This document shows, piece after piece, positions 1-8,222 of a DNA stretch of 64,000 nucleotides (its first letter is position 1; each line of letters opens with the position of its first letter). Source of the DNA: Shimia ponticola. GTDB taxonomy: Bacteria; Pseudomonadota; Alphaproteobacteria; Rhodobacterales; Rhodobacteraceae. The stretch spans positions 558,001-622,000 of the forward strand of contig NZ_VCDK01000005.1 in assembly GCF_007995215.1 (NCBI RefSeq). The letters run 5' to 3'. Under the pieces are notes generated by a model. That model was not told where the DNA came from. It searched no databases and saw only the letters and a program-made list of their open reading frames with translations. The position numbers and the translations under genes were made by a program.

Positions 1-536
1 GCCATGTCGGGCAAAAACGCCCAAGCGTGGCTGACGTCGGTCGGACCGGGATAGACAAAAATACCCTTGCTGAGCCTGGCTGTCATGACCTTGTCGAACC
101 AGTTGCCCGACGGTTCATCATCCAGAAAGTCACCCGCGCGCAGGATGATGGTGCGGACCCCGTCGCGCCTGTAGGCGGCTTCCATATCCTTGCGCACCTC
201 ACCGTAGCCGGTCGACGGAAGCTGCGGCGTATCTGCGCTCAACCGTTCCGGCATTGTGTCGCCGTAACCATAAATGTTGCCGGGTATGATGACGGTCGCA
301 CCCGATGCCAGCGCCACCTCACGGACCTGCGCGTGCAGTTTCGGAACCTGATCGGCCCAATCCTGGGGGGCCATGTGCCACGCGTTGACGATCACGTCTG
401 CGCCCCATGCTGCATCCCAAAGGTTGTCCGTTGCGCGATTGAATGTGCGGACGTCCCACCCGGCTTGGGCAAAGGCGTTGGAGGCATGACGGCCAAACCG
501 ACCGGTTGCGCCTAGAATAAGAACTGTCTGTTGCAT
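1..536 (-). CDS. NAD-dependent epimerase/dehydratase family protein (extended SDR), 3'-truncated by the window edge
   Basis: Reading leftward from ATG at 536, the frame stays open to the window edge (178 codons), so the C-terminus is missing. The first residues read TVLILGATGRFGRHA, a Rossmann GxxGxxG nucleotide-binding loop at the very N-terminus as in extended SDR epimerases. Further on, a YGYGDT stretch and a GYGEVRKDMEAAY stretch fall where the family carries its active-site Tyr and Lys region, although the usual YxxxK is not obvious. An NAD(P)-linked epimerase or reductase acting on a nucleotide sugar or similar substrate is expected; the substrate cannot be told. It is divergent from the LysR gene at 628, which probably controls it. 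The family call is firm, the function open. Confidence 0.8.
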   Translation of the reverse strand, partial: MQQTVLILGATGRFGRHASNAFAQAGWDVRTFNRATDNLWDAAWGADVIVNAWHMAPQDWADQVPKLHAQVREVALASGATVIIPGNIYGYGDTMPERLSADTPQLPSTGYGEVRKDMEAAYRRDGVRTIILRAGDFLDDEPSGNWFDKVMTARLSKGIFVYPGPTDVSHAWAFLPDM

Positions 537-627
537 GGTGATCTCCTTCGATCTGATGACGCAGACCTAGCGACCGTTTCTGCTAAACAAAATTGACCAA
601 AATCCTTCCTCTGATATTCATAAATGA

Positions 628-1527
628 ATGAACGACTCGATCAGATCCCTCGACTGGGCACTCGTGCAGGCTTTTCTCGCAGTGGCGGAAGAAGGCTCGT
701 TGAGCGCGGCGGCACGGCGCACGGGGGCGTCCCAACCCACTGTGGGCCGCCAGATCAAGGCGATTGAAGAGGCGCTGAAATCCAAGCTCTTCGCGCGCCA
801 TGCCCGCGGTTTTGAACTGACCGATATGGGCGAGGCGATCTTGCCAGCTGCACGGGCCATGGCTCAGGCGATGAATGATATCCGCGTCGCTGCGGCCACC
901 CGCGAAACGGAACTGGCGGGATCGGTGCGCATCACGGCTTCGGTCAACGTCTCTCACGCTTTGTTGCCGCCACTTCTGGCCCGCGTCCGCGAAAGCTATC
1001 CGGGGATTCAGATTGATCTGGTGTCGACCGATGACAGCGAAAACCTGTTGTTTGGCGCCAGCGATATCGCCATCCGCATGTATCGGCCCACGCAGCTTGA
1101 CCTTGTAACGCAGTATCTGGGTGACCTGCCGTTGGGGCTTTATGGGGCCAAATCATATCTTGAACGTGTCGGGCGACCCAATGGCGTTACCGATGTGCTC
1201 AAGATGGATTTGGTTGGGCACGATACACTGACGCGGATCGTCGATGGCATTCGCGGCTTTGGCTATCCGATCACCCGCGAGGATTTTGCCACGCGCACCG
1301 ATGATGTTCTGACGATGTGGGAACTGGTGGTGGCTGGCTGTGGGCTTGGGTTTTCGCCCTGTGTCGTCGCCGATGCAGACCCAAGGGTCGAGCGAGTCCA
1401 ACTGCCCGTGGCCATCCCGTCATTGCCGATGTGGTTGACAGCCAGCGAGGCTATGCGGGCAACACCCCGGATACGCGCAGTATGGGACCTGATCGCTGCC
1501 GAGTTCCCGCGACTGACCGCTTCTTGA
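628..1527 (+). CDS. LysR-family transcriptional regulator
   Basis: 299 aa, a usual LysR length. The N-terminal winged HTH is clear (FLAVAEEGSLSAAARRTGAS at about residues 15-34, then QPTVGRQIKAIEEAL), followed by a linker and a LysR substrate-binding domain from about residue 90. The ATG at 628 gives a start just upstream of the HTH. It is divergent from the epimerase gene at 536 with a 91-base gap, the usual arrangement in which a LysR protein controls both itself and its neighbour. The inducer is unknown. Confidence 0.9.
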   Translation: MNDSIRSLDWALVQAFLAVAEEGSLSAAARRTGASQPTVGRQIKAIEEALKSKLFARHARGFELTDMGEAILPAARAMAQAMNDIRVAAATRETELAGSVRITASVNVSHALLPPLLARVRESYPGIQIDLVSTDDSENLLFGASDIAIRMYRPTQLDLVTQYLGDLPLGLYGAKSYLERVGRPNGVTDVLKMDLVGHDTLTRIVDGIRGFGYPITREDFATRTDDVLTMWELVVAGCGLGFSPCVVADADPRVERVQLPVAIPSLPMWLTASEAMRATPRIRAVWDLIAAEFPRLTAS

Positions 1528-1580
1528 CGCTGGGGGCGCAGGCGGCTACCGCCTTGGCGACTGTTTAAAAGGAGCGCACC

Positions 1581-2687
1581 ATGTCGAACCCATCCCTTTT
1601 GATCCTGCCCGGCGACGGCATTGGCCCCGAAGTCATGGCCGAGGTGCGCAAGATCATTGATTGGTTTGGCACACGGGGATTGACCTTTGATGTGTCCGAG
1701 GACCTAGTGGGTGGCGCAGCCTATGACGCGCATGGCGTGCCGTTGCACGATGACACGATGGCCAAGGCTCAAGAGGTCGATGCGGTTCTGCTGGGTGCAG
1801 TCGGCGGCCCAAAATACGATGATCTGGATTTCAGCGTAAAGCCAGAGCGCGGCCTGCTGCGTCTGCGCAAGGAAATGGACCTGTTTGCCAACCTGCGCCC
1901 AGCCCAGTGTTTTGACGCGTTGGCCGATTTCTCGTCGCTCAAAACGGATATCGTCAGCGGTCTGGATATCATGATCGTGCGCGAGCTGACTTCGGGCGTT
2001 TATTTTGGTGAGCCACGCGGCATCCACATGGAAGACAACATGCGCGTCGGCGTAAACACTCAACGCTACACCGAGGCCGAGATCGAACGCGGCGCGCGCG
2101 CTGCGTTTGAACTGGCCATGAAGCGAGACAAGCGTCTGTGCTCGATGGAAAAGGCCAACGTGATGGAATCCGGCATTCTTTGGCGCGACGTGGTGACCGA
2201 GGTGTCCAAGGATTACCCAGAGGTCGAACTGAGCCACATGTACGCTGACAACGGTGCGATGCAGCTGGTCCGCGCGCCCAAGCAGTTCGACGTGATCTAC
2301 ACCGACAACCTGTTTGGCGACATTCTGTCCGACTGTGCGGCCATGCTGACCGGGTCGTTGGGCATGCTACCATCCGCGTCACTGGGCGCACCGATGGAGA
2401 ATGGTCGTCCCAAAGCATTGTATGAGCCGGTCCATGGTTCGGCTCCGGACATTACTGGACAAGGCAAGGCCAACCCATGTGCTTGCATCCTCAGCTTTGC
2501 GATGGCTCTGCGCTATTCGTTTGACCAGGGCACAGAGGCGACGCGCCTTGAGCAAGCCGTTGAGAAGGTGCTGGCCGACGGTGTTCGCACCGGGGATCTG
2601 ATGCAGGCCGATGGCGGCACCCCTGTCAGCACGTCCGAGATGGGCGACGCGGTGATTGCAGCGCTCGAAGCTTCGGTCGCCGGTTAG
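1581..2687 (+). CDS. leuB: 3-isopropylmalate dehydrogenase
   Basis: 368 aa, full length for LeuB. It catalyses NAD-dependent oxidative decarboxylation of 3-isopropylmalate in cytoplasmic leucine biosynthesis. Visible family features are the N-terminal [23 protein letters not shown], the Arg-rich substrate loop around [15 protein letters not shown], the metal-binding NLFGDILSD segment and [11 protein letters not shown] near the C-terminus. A good ribosome site (AAAAGGAG) lies 7 bases before ATG 1581. It stands alone here; leuCD are not adjacent in the window. The relatives tartrate dehydrogenase and isocitrate dehydrogenase are less likely, because the LeuB-type Arg loop and C-terminus are present. 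Confidence 0.96.
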   Translation: MSNPSLLILPGDGIGPEVMAEVRKIIDWFGTRGLTFDVSEDLVGGAAYDAHGVPLHDDTMAKAQEVDAVLLGAVGGPKYDDLDFSVKPERGLLRLRKEMDLFANLRPAQCFDALADFSSLKTDIVSGLDIMIVRELTSGVYFGEPRGIHMEDNMRVGVNTQRYTEAEIERGARAAFELAMKRDKRLCSMEKANVMESGILWRDVVTEVSKDYPEVELSHMYADNGAMQLVRAPKQFDVIYTDNLFGDILSDCAAMLTGSLGMLPSASLGAPMENGRPKALYEPVHGSAPDITGQGKANPCACILSFAMALRYSFDQGTEATRLEQAVEKVLADGVRTGDLMQADGGTPVSTSEMGDAVIAALEASVAG

Positions 2688-2741
2688 GTCTTTGTTCAGC
2701 CTCTCTAGCTAGGGTCCAAGAAAGACCGGCTGGAGATGATT

Positions 2742-3344
2742 ATGGGACTGCCGCTGGATTGGCGACGCGATCCAATCGTGCAGATCGAAAATATCATGTT
2801 GCCGGTTCTGACCGGCACATGCGCCATCCTTATGGCGTCCGACGACCAACCTTCCGCGCGAGTCAGGTGGCATAGCAACGTGCAAAAGGTCATTGGCCTT
2901 TTGCGCAGCGGCGCGGATGAATGGCTTGAGCCTGTGGGTTTTCCGCTCGACACGGCTGGGCGCAAGATTTGCGATGACGCCGCTGATGCGCTGGCAAAAC
3001 TGAATGGGCAGGTCGAGCGGGATGCTGGCAGTAAAAGTCCAACCGCCGCCGTCACGACCTTTCAAACAGAATGCCTGCCATCCCTGATACGCGCGCTTGA
3101 TGCGATCCGCGCGGTTTTCATTGGTGGCGTGTTGGTGCGTCAATCGCAGCACGCGGCGAACACAGAGCGCGCGCTGCAGGAATTGAGTACGATCAGCAAG
3201 ACGATCCTCTTCATTTCAATCAACGCGTCGATAGAGGCAGGGCGCGCGGGCGATGCTGGGCGCAGTTTTTCGGTGATTGCCGGGGACATCCGCACACTGG
3301 CTCAAAATGCACAACAAACGATCGCCGCGATAAAAGCGGGGTAG
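2742..3344 (+). CDS. small soluble protein ending in a chemoreceptor (MCP) signalling tip
   Basis: 200 aa with no signal peptide or membrane segment. The C-terminal 45 residues (ISKTILFISINASIEAGRAG, then DAGRSFSVIAGDIRTLAQ) match the hairpin tip of methyl-accepting chemotaxis proteins, the part that binds CheA/CheW. The protein stops about 20 residues after the tip, so the returning helix of the usual coiled coil is very short. The N-terminal 140 residues are not recognised. ATG 2742 is preferred over ATG 2736 because GGAG lies 7 bases upstream of it. It follows leuB by 54 bases, without obvious functional linkage. It could be a cytoplasmic receptor remnant or a minimal signalling protein. 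Confidence 0.7.
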   Translation: MGLPLDWRRDPIVQIENIMLPVLTGTCAILMASDDQPSARVRWHSNVQKVIGLLRSGADEWLEPVGFPLDTAGRKICDDAADALAKLNGQVERDAGSKSPTAAVTTFQTECLPSLIRALDAIRAVFIGGVLVRQSQHAANTERALQELSTISKTILFISINASIEAGRAGDAGRSFSVIAGDIRTLAQNAQQTIAAIKAG

Positions 3345-3416
3345 GCGATGGGCTGATGGCTTTCGTTCACGTGCGAGGCCTGTTTATGGTGCCGCGAGGA
3401 AATCGACAGGTGATGC

Positions 3417-4463
3417 ATGTCAGCAAATGTCCGGGCAACTCTTCTGGCCCTTTTGGCCTTTGGCATATTTTCCACCCATGACGTGATCGTCAAAACGCTG
3501 GGCGCATCCTATAGCCCGTTTCAGGTGGTTTTCTTCTCGGTTCTCTTTGGGTTTCCGATCGCGACGGTTCTGCTGTTGCGGGACAACACCGTCGGGACGC
3601 TGATCCCCAAATACCCGATGTGGACCGTTATTCGGACGCTGGCGGCGGTGATCACGGGCGCTTCTGCTTTCTACGCGTTCTCGGTGCTTCCACTGGCTCA
3701 GACCTATGCGATTATCTTTGCCTCACCGCTTTTGATCACGATCATGGCGATCCCTATTCTGGGCGAAAAGGTTGGACTGCGTCGTGGGCTGGCTGTGCTG
3801 GTCGGATTGGCCGGCGTTCTTGTGGTCCTTCAGCCCGGCGCGACCGAGCTGACTTTTGGACATTTGGCAGCATTGTGCTGTGCAATTTTTGGCGCGCTGG
3901 CCTCTGTCATCGTGCGCAAGATTGGACGCGAAGAGCGGTCCATTGTCCTGATCCTGTACCCGATGGTCGCCAACTTTGTGATCATGGCCGTCTTGCTGCC
4001 GTTTGTTTACCAACCCATGCCGGTTGAGCATCTGGGCCTTTTGTTCCTGATCTCGCTATTTGCGACGGTGGCGGGTCTCTTGGTGATCCAGGCCTATCGT
4101 CTGGGTGAGGCGGTGATAGTCGCACCGATGCAGTATTCGCAAATCCTGTGGGCAACGCTTTATGGCGCGCTGTTCTTTGGTGAACAGCCAGAAATGAACA
4201 CCGCGATCGGGGCCGCGATCATCATCGCGTCTGGCGTCTATATCGTTCTGCGCGAAGGGTCGGGCAAATCTGCGTCGACCCAACCGGTTCTGCGCACGCG
4301 CTCGCGGGTCGGAACGCCGACAGCGCCGCGTATTTCGTCACTGTTCCGCCTTGGAGGCGAAGAGCCACCAAATGCACCAAAGCAGGAACAGACGCTGCCC
4401 GAACCGCCGCAGGAGAAACCCGCCATGCGGGGTTTGCCCGGGCGCACACCGCGCCGTCACTAG
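3417..4463 (+). CDS. EamA-type DMT-superfamily permease
   Basis: 348 aa. Ten hydrophobic segments in two EamA repeats are seen: the first opens at LLALLAFGIFSTHDVIVK, the second after about residue 150 near HLAALCCAIFGALASVIV. Members export amino acids or other metabolites from the cytoplasm; the substrate is unknown. The last 60 residues form a Pro/Arg-rich cytoplasmic tail (PPQEKPAMRGLPGR) longer than is usual for the family. A second EamA gene lies at 52106 with the same FSTHDV/FSVNDV-like N-terminal pattern, so the two may be paralogues. Confidence 0.88.
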   Translation: MSANVRATLLALLAFGIFSTHDVIVKTLGASYSPFQVVFFSVLFGFPIATVLLLRDNTVGTLIPKYPMWTVIRTLAAVITGASAFYAFSVLPLAQTYAIIFASPLLITIMAIPILGEKVGLRRGLAVLVGLAGVLVVLQPGATELTFGHLAALCCAIFGALASVIVRKIGREERSIVLILYPMVANFVIMAVLLPFVYQPMPVEHLGLLFLISLFATVAGLLVIQAYRLGEAVIVAPMQYSQILWATLYGALFFGEQPEMNTAIGAAIIIASGVYIVLREGSGKSASTQPVLRTRSRVGTPTAPRISSLFRLGGEEPPNAPKQEQTLPEPPQEKPAMRGLPGRTPRRH

Positions 4464-4587
4464 GGGGCGGCAGGCGAGGCCCTGCGCCACAGGTCCGTGT
4501 GTCCGTTGGAGTGGTGCAACCCCGGCCAAACTCTGGTTCCGCGAGGTCGGGGCGAAGGCTTGAACGCTCTCGCCCCAGTGGATCAGA

Positions 4588-5205
4588 TCATCCGTTCAGC
4601 AATTCCGCCAAGGCCGCGATTTCGCTTTGTTGCAGTTCGTGACCGCCGGGGTGAAGCGATTGTGTCACCGCTGCCCCTTGGGCTGTGTACCACGCGATCA
4701 GTGCTTCCGTCGCCGGCAGCGGGGCGATCGGGTCGCGATGGCCGCCGGTGATCAAGACGCGCTTGCCGTCCAAGTCCATGCTATCAGGGGTCCACGGAAT
4801 GAGAGGGTGCAACAGGCCAACACGATCAAACAGATCAGGGCGTGCCATAGTCACGGCAGCTAGGATATTGGCCCCATTCGAATAACCGAACCCATAGACA
4901 GGGATGTCCGGATGGGCGGCTTTGTGGGCCGCCACGTAATCCGCTATCTTGTCTGTCGCGCGGGCAAGGTCGGCCATATCGTAGACGCCTTCGCCCGTGC
5001 GTCTAAAGAACCGGGCTGCGCCCATTTCGGACACATCCCCACGTGGGGACACAACGCCCGCGCCGGGAACAATTGACTGTGCGAGGTCAAAGAACTGACG
5101 CTCATCGCCACCCGTGCCGTGCAAGGCGAATAGCAAAGGTTTGCCGGTTTCGGGTGTGGTCGTGAGGGCGTGGTAGTGATCGGGTGTTTGGACAGTGGGA
5201 GTCAC
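4588..5205 (-). CDS. alpha/beta-hydrolase, phospholipase/carboxylesterase family (MhqD-like)
   Basis: 205 aa, a normal length for the family, starting from GTG. The catalytic triad is visible: Ser in GFGYSNGAN (about residue 115), Asp in GGHRDPIAP, and His in HPGGHEL near the C-terminus; the oxyanion region is LFALHGTGGDE. The gene lies 71 bases downstream of a ring-cleaving-dioxygenase-like gene on the same strand. In Bacillus the Mhq (hydroquinone/quinone stress) operons pair exactly these two families (MhqE/MhqO with MhqD), so hydrolysis of a ring-cleavage product or detoxification of quinones is a fair inference. No signal peptide is seen, so it is cytoplasmic. Confidence 0.85.
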   Translation of the reverse strand: MTPTVQTPDHYHALTTTPETGKPLLFALHGTGGDERQFFDLAQSIVPGAGVVSPRGDVSEMGAARFFRRTGEGVYDMADLARATDKIADYVAAHKAAHPDIPVYGFGYSNGANILAAVTMARPDLFDRVGLLHPLIPWTPDSMDLDGKRVLITGGHRDPIAPLPATEALIAWYTAQGAAVTQSLHPGGHELQQSEIAALAELLNG

Positions 5206-5234
5206 TTTAGATTTCCCTTCGAATGCAGGGGAAA

Positions 5235-5254
5235 GCCCGGCGTTGCCGCCGGGC
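5235..5254 (-). terminator. GC-rich hairpin between the dioxygenase and carboxylesterase genes
   Basis: Perfect 8-bp stem GCCCGGCG/CGCCGGGC with loop TTGC. On the minus strand it is followed by CTTTCCCC, a weak T-tract. It could partly terminate transcription after the dioxygenase gene or adjust expression of the downstream hydrolase. Confidence 0.5.
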
Positions 5255-5276
5255 GTCAGCTTTGATCAGGCTTTGT

Positions 5277-6209
5277 CTAGGCCGCCAATTCCGGCAGGCG
5301 CGCCTCGATCTGCGCGCGATGCGGTTCATAGCGTGTCGGCAGCTTCAGTGCCTGACCCAGGTTCGCGGTATCCTCATCGCGGTCAAAGCCGGGCTCGTTC
5401 GTGGCAATCTCAAACAGCACACCACCCGGCGTGCGGAAATAGATCGCCCAGAAATAGTCGCGGTCGATAACCGGCGTCACTTGATACCCTGTGTCCATAA
5501 GCGCCTCGCGAACACGCAATTGAGCAGCGCGATCCTCAACGGCAAAGGCGATATGGTGAACTGACCCTGCGCCTTGGTTGGCGGTTGGGGCGGACGCCGA
5601 TTGTTCAAGGTCGATGGTGTCGGCAGCGTTTCCGCCTTCGATCACATAGCGGGTCACATCGCCTTCACTCTCGGCCTTTTGGTATCCCATGAAGGTTAGC
5701 AGTTCTCCGGTTGCGTCTGCGTCGCGCAATCGGAAGCGAGCCCCGTTAAAGCCCAGGATACCCGCGTCGGCGCTGATGCCGTTCCCGGTCCAGGGGGTGC
5801 GGTCACGGTCGTCGGTTTCGACCAAGGCAAAGCCGTCGCCATCTGGGCCGTCAAAGTTCAGGCGGGTTTCACCGAAAGCTGTGCCTTGGCTCAGGCCTGT
5901 GACACCTTGCTTGCTCAGATGATCGGACCAAAAACTGAGCGACCCTTTGGGCACGGCGAATTCCGTCACGCCCACCTCGCCCGTTCCGCGTTTACCGCGG
6001 GGCATCTGGCCAAAGGGAAAGTAAGTCATGACAGAGCCGGGGGTACCGACTTCGTCACCGTAATAGAGGTGATAGACCTCTGGCGCGTCGAAGTTCACGG
6101 TTTTCTTGACCCGGCGCAGGCCAAGTGTGTTCGTGAAGAAAGTATTGTTTTCGTTGGCATCTGCAGCCATCGACGTAACGTGGTGCAGGCCTTTGATATC
6201 GGTGATCAT
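5277..6209 (-). CDS. VOC-superfamily ring-cleaving dioxygenase (MhqO/MhqE-like)
   Basis: 310 aa from ATG 6209, preceded by AGGAG. Two vicinal-oxygen-chelate (glyoxalase/extradiol dioxygenase) modules are seen, starting at IKGLHHVTSMAADA and again at GSVHHIAFAVEDRAAQ; the metal ligands are expected to be the His residues in these segments and Glu in GGVLFEIATNEPGF. This arrangement is shared with Bacillus MhqO/MhqE, proposed hydroquinone-specific dioxygenases. The open frame continues upstream to 7238, but that part is antisense to the LysR gene and is not coding. It is transcribed away from the LysR gene at 6315, which probably regulates it, and lies in an apparent operon with the carboxylesterase gene. 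Confidence 0.88.
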   Translation of the reverse strand: MITDIKGLHHVTSMAADANENNTFFTNTLGLRRVKKTVNFDAPEVYHLYYGDEVGTPGSVMTYFPFGQMPRGKRGTGEVGVTEFAVPKGSLSFWSDHLSKQGVTGLSQGTAFGETRLNFDGPDGDGFALVETDDRDRTPWTGNGISADAGILGFNGARFRLRDADATGELLTFMGYQKAESEGDVTRYVIEGGNAADTIDLEQSASAPTANQGAGSVHHIAFAVEDRAAQLRVREALMDTGYQVTPVIDRDYFWAIYFRTPGGVLFEIATNEPGFDRDEDTANLGQALKLPTRYEPHRAQIEARLPELAA

Positions 6210-6314
6210 GGCGGTCTCCTGTTCTGTTGAGACAGAGGTAGGCCGTGTCAGTGTTTCGGTGAATGGCGATGATTGAGCATTTACTATTGCCATTGGTGCA
6301 ATAATCATCGGTTC

Positions 6315-7220
6315 ATGGACGAATTGAAACCCATCCGCGTGTTCCTTGAGGTCGCGCAACACCTGAGCTTTACCAAAGCCGCGCGCGCCCTGCGCATGAC
6401 GCCCGCATCGGTCACGCGCATCGTTGCGCGGCTTGAGGAAGAGATGGGTCAGCAATTGCTGGTGCGCACAACGCGACAGGTATCGCTGACCAGCGCAGGC
6501 GCGGTGGCGGTGGCGCGGTATGCACCTTTGGTGGCGGAGTTTGACCGTGTTGGACAGGACATTACGCGGGCCATGCGGCCTGACCTCGGGCGGCTTCGGA
6601 TCAACGCGCCGCTGTCGATGGGTTTGCGTATCCTGCCGCAGATGGTGGATAGCTTTCGTCTTGCCTACCCGCGGATTGATCTGGATGTACATCTGACGGA
6701 CGCGTTTGTGGATGTGATCGACGAAGACTGCGATCTGGCGATCCGCATCTCTGGTCCGCCGTCTGACAAATCCACCATTTGGCGCAAGCTGTGCGAGGTG
6801 CCTCGATCCGTCTTGGCCGCGCCGACTTTGACAGAGCGACACGCAGGTGTCGTCGATCCCGATGACCTCCGGGCCATGCCATTGATGAGCTACAGTGTAA
6901 CCGGTGATCCAGAAAACTGGAGCCTGACCCAAGGGCTCGAGCGCCGCGTCATCCGGGCGGGCACGCAGATCGTGTCGAACAACGGGGACTTCCTGCTTGA
7001 ACTGGCGCGCGGCGGGCATGGGGTTTGTGTGCTGCCGGATTTCATCGCGCGTGAGGCTTTGGACGCAGGAGAACTGACGCGGCTCGTCGCAGACTGGGAC
7101 CTCCCGCCGCTTTGGCTGACGCTGTATTATCCCCCTTATGAGCAACTGCCGCCGTTGGTCGCGACCTTCAGCGAATTCTTCGAGGCCTATGTGCGGGACT
7201 TGGAGGGGATGGAATTTTGA
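6315..7220 (+). CDS. LysR-family transcriptional regulator
   Basis: 301 aa from ATG 6315 (MDELKPIRVFLEVAQHLSFT). An upstream in-frame ATG at 6273 would add 14 residues outside the conserved HTH and is not preferred. The HTH region covers about residues 18-37 (TKAARALRMTPASVTRIVAR), then a type-2 periplasmic-binding-like effector domain. It diverges from the dioxygenase/carboxylesterase pair with a 105-base promoter gap. By analogy with LysR regulators of quinone-stress genes it may sense a quinone or aromatic electrophile; that is inference. Confidence 0.9.
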   Translation: MDELKPIRVFLEVAQHLSFTKAARALRMTPASVTRIVARLEEEMGQQLLVRTTRQVSLTSAGAVAVARYAPLVAEFDRVGQDITRAMRPDLGRLRINAPLSMGLRILPQMVDSFRLAYPRIDLDVHLTDAFVDVIDEDCDLAIRISGPPSDKSTIWRKLCEVPRSVLAAPTLTERHAGVVDPDDLRAMPLMSYSVTGDPENWSLTQGLERRVIRAGTQIVSNNGDFLLELARGGHGVCVLPDFIAREALDAGELTRLVADWDLPPLWLTLYYPPYEQLPPLVATFSEFFEAYVRDLEGMEF

Positions 7221-7367
7221 GGGCTGCGAACCCAGCAATGCGGATGCCGCTGACCTGAGGGGTGGTGCTAAGTACCGATACTCGTTGCGCGATTCGTTTG
7301 GTCAGATGCCTCAGCCTAAAGCGGGACGGTGCAAGACCTTGTGGACTTGCTCAACGCGAAAGGACGG
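7221..7367. other. intergenic stretch between convergent genes
   Basis: 147 bases between the LysR stop and the ApbE stop. No convincing ORF, strong hairpin or repeat was seen. Confidence 0.5.
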
Positions 7368-8222
7368 CTAGGAAATCGTCGTCACATCGCCCTCATCATC
7401 GACGAGGGTCACGCGGCTCCCGGTCTTTCGGGCGGTATCCCAAACGGCATCTTTGGACATCAGACACATGGCTGTCGACAGCGCATCGGCGCGCGTGGCG
7501 TCGGCGGCTTCGACGCTGACTGTGCTCCAGACCGGCGCAACAGCGGGGTGCATGATGTGGGATGCTGCGCCCAACCTGAGCGCGCCCGGAGACGATGTTG
7601 CGATGGCGCTATTCATCAGACTGCGCTGACCGACCAATCCCTGCGCCGGGTCGGATAGACCCAAGCGAAACGGACCACCGATGGCCAAATGTTCCCCGAT
7701 ATTGATCAAGGCATGGGTTAGTCCGTGATCTATCAGGACATCGCGCACGCGGTCGGTGATAAAGCCTTGCGCGATGCCGTTCAGGGTCAGTTTCTGACCG
7801 GGGGCCAGTGTCACCTGATCGTCCATCTCGACCTGATCCCATCCAAAGGTATCCGGGTCCGCAGCGTATCCATGGGCCGCTGCATCCCAGAGAGTTTGAA
7901 TAGTCGGATCGAACAGGCCTCCGGTCAGGCGGTGGGCAATGTCAGCCTCTTGCAGGATTGCACGCATATCGGGGCTGGGCGTTGCTTGGCCGTTGTCGTT
8001 CAGATGGGATAGCTCAGACGTGGGGTCGTACAAGGAAAACGCCCGCTCCAGCCTGAGTAGCGTTGTGACGGCGGCATCCAAAGCTGACTGATCGCCGCCA
8101 TGCAGCTCAATCGAAACCTCTGCACCCAAGGCACGACCGTTCCAGCGGTGTGTGGCAGCTGTCGCAGCCGAAGCGATGCAGGCTGCGCTGATGGCGATGA
8201 AGCGGCGGCGGTTCATGCTCAT
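7368..8222 (-). CDS. FAD:protein FMN transferase (ApbE/NosX family)
   Basis: 284 aa, starting at ATG 8222, which overlaps the stop of the NosR-like gene by ATGA and points to translational coupling. The N-terminus is MSMNRRRFIAISAACIASAA, a Tat-like signal (RRRF, then a hydrophobic run), so the mature protein is periplasmic. Family features include LERAFSLYDPTSELSHLN, LTGGLFDPTIQTLWD, TLNGIAQGFITDRV and INIGEHLAIGG. ApbE attaches FMN by a phosphoester to Thr/Ser of a D-x-x-[ST]-x-A-T motif. The next gene upstream encodes a protein carrying that motif, so it is the obvious substrate. In denitrifiers this partner is called NosX; here no nosZ is present. Confidence 0.92.
   Translation of the reverse strand: MSMNRRRFIAISAACIASAATAATHRWNGRALGAEVSIELHGGDQSALDAAVTTLLRLERAFSLYDPTSELSHLNDNGQATPSPDMRAILQEADIAHRLTGGLFDPTIQTLWDAAAHGYAADPDTFGWDQVEMDDQVTLAPGQKLTLNGIAQGFITDRVRDVLIDHGLTHALINIGEHLAIGGPFRLGLSDPAQGLVGQRSLMNSAIATSSPGALRLGAASHIMHPAVAPVWSTVSVEAADATRADALSTAMCLMSKDAVWDTARKTGSRVTLVDDEGDVTTIS

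Noticed and set aside
27-515. Open frame on the plus strand at the window start
   Set aside because: It is antisense to a well-conserved SDR epimerase frame on the minus strand that runs off the window edge.
6210-7238. Long in-frame extension upstream of the VOC dioxygenase
   Set aside because: It is antisense to a clear LysR gene; a proper ribosome site and the conserved start lie at 6209.
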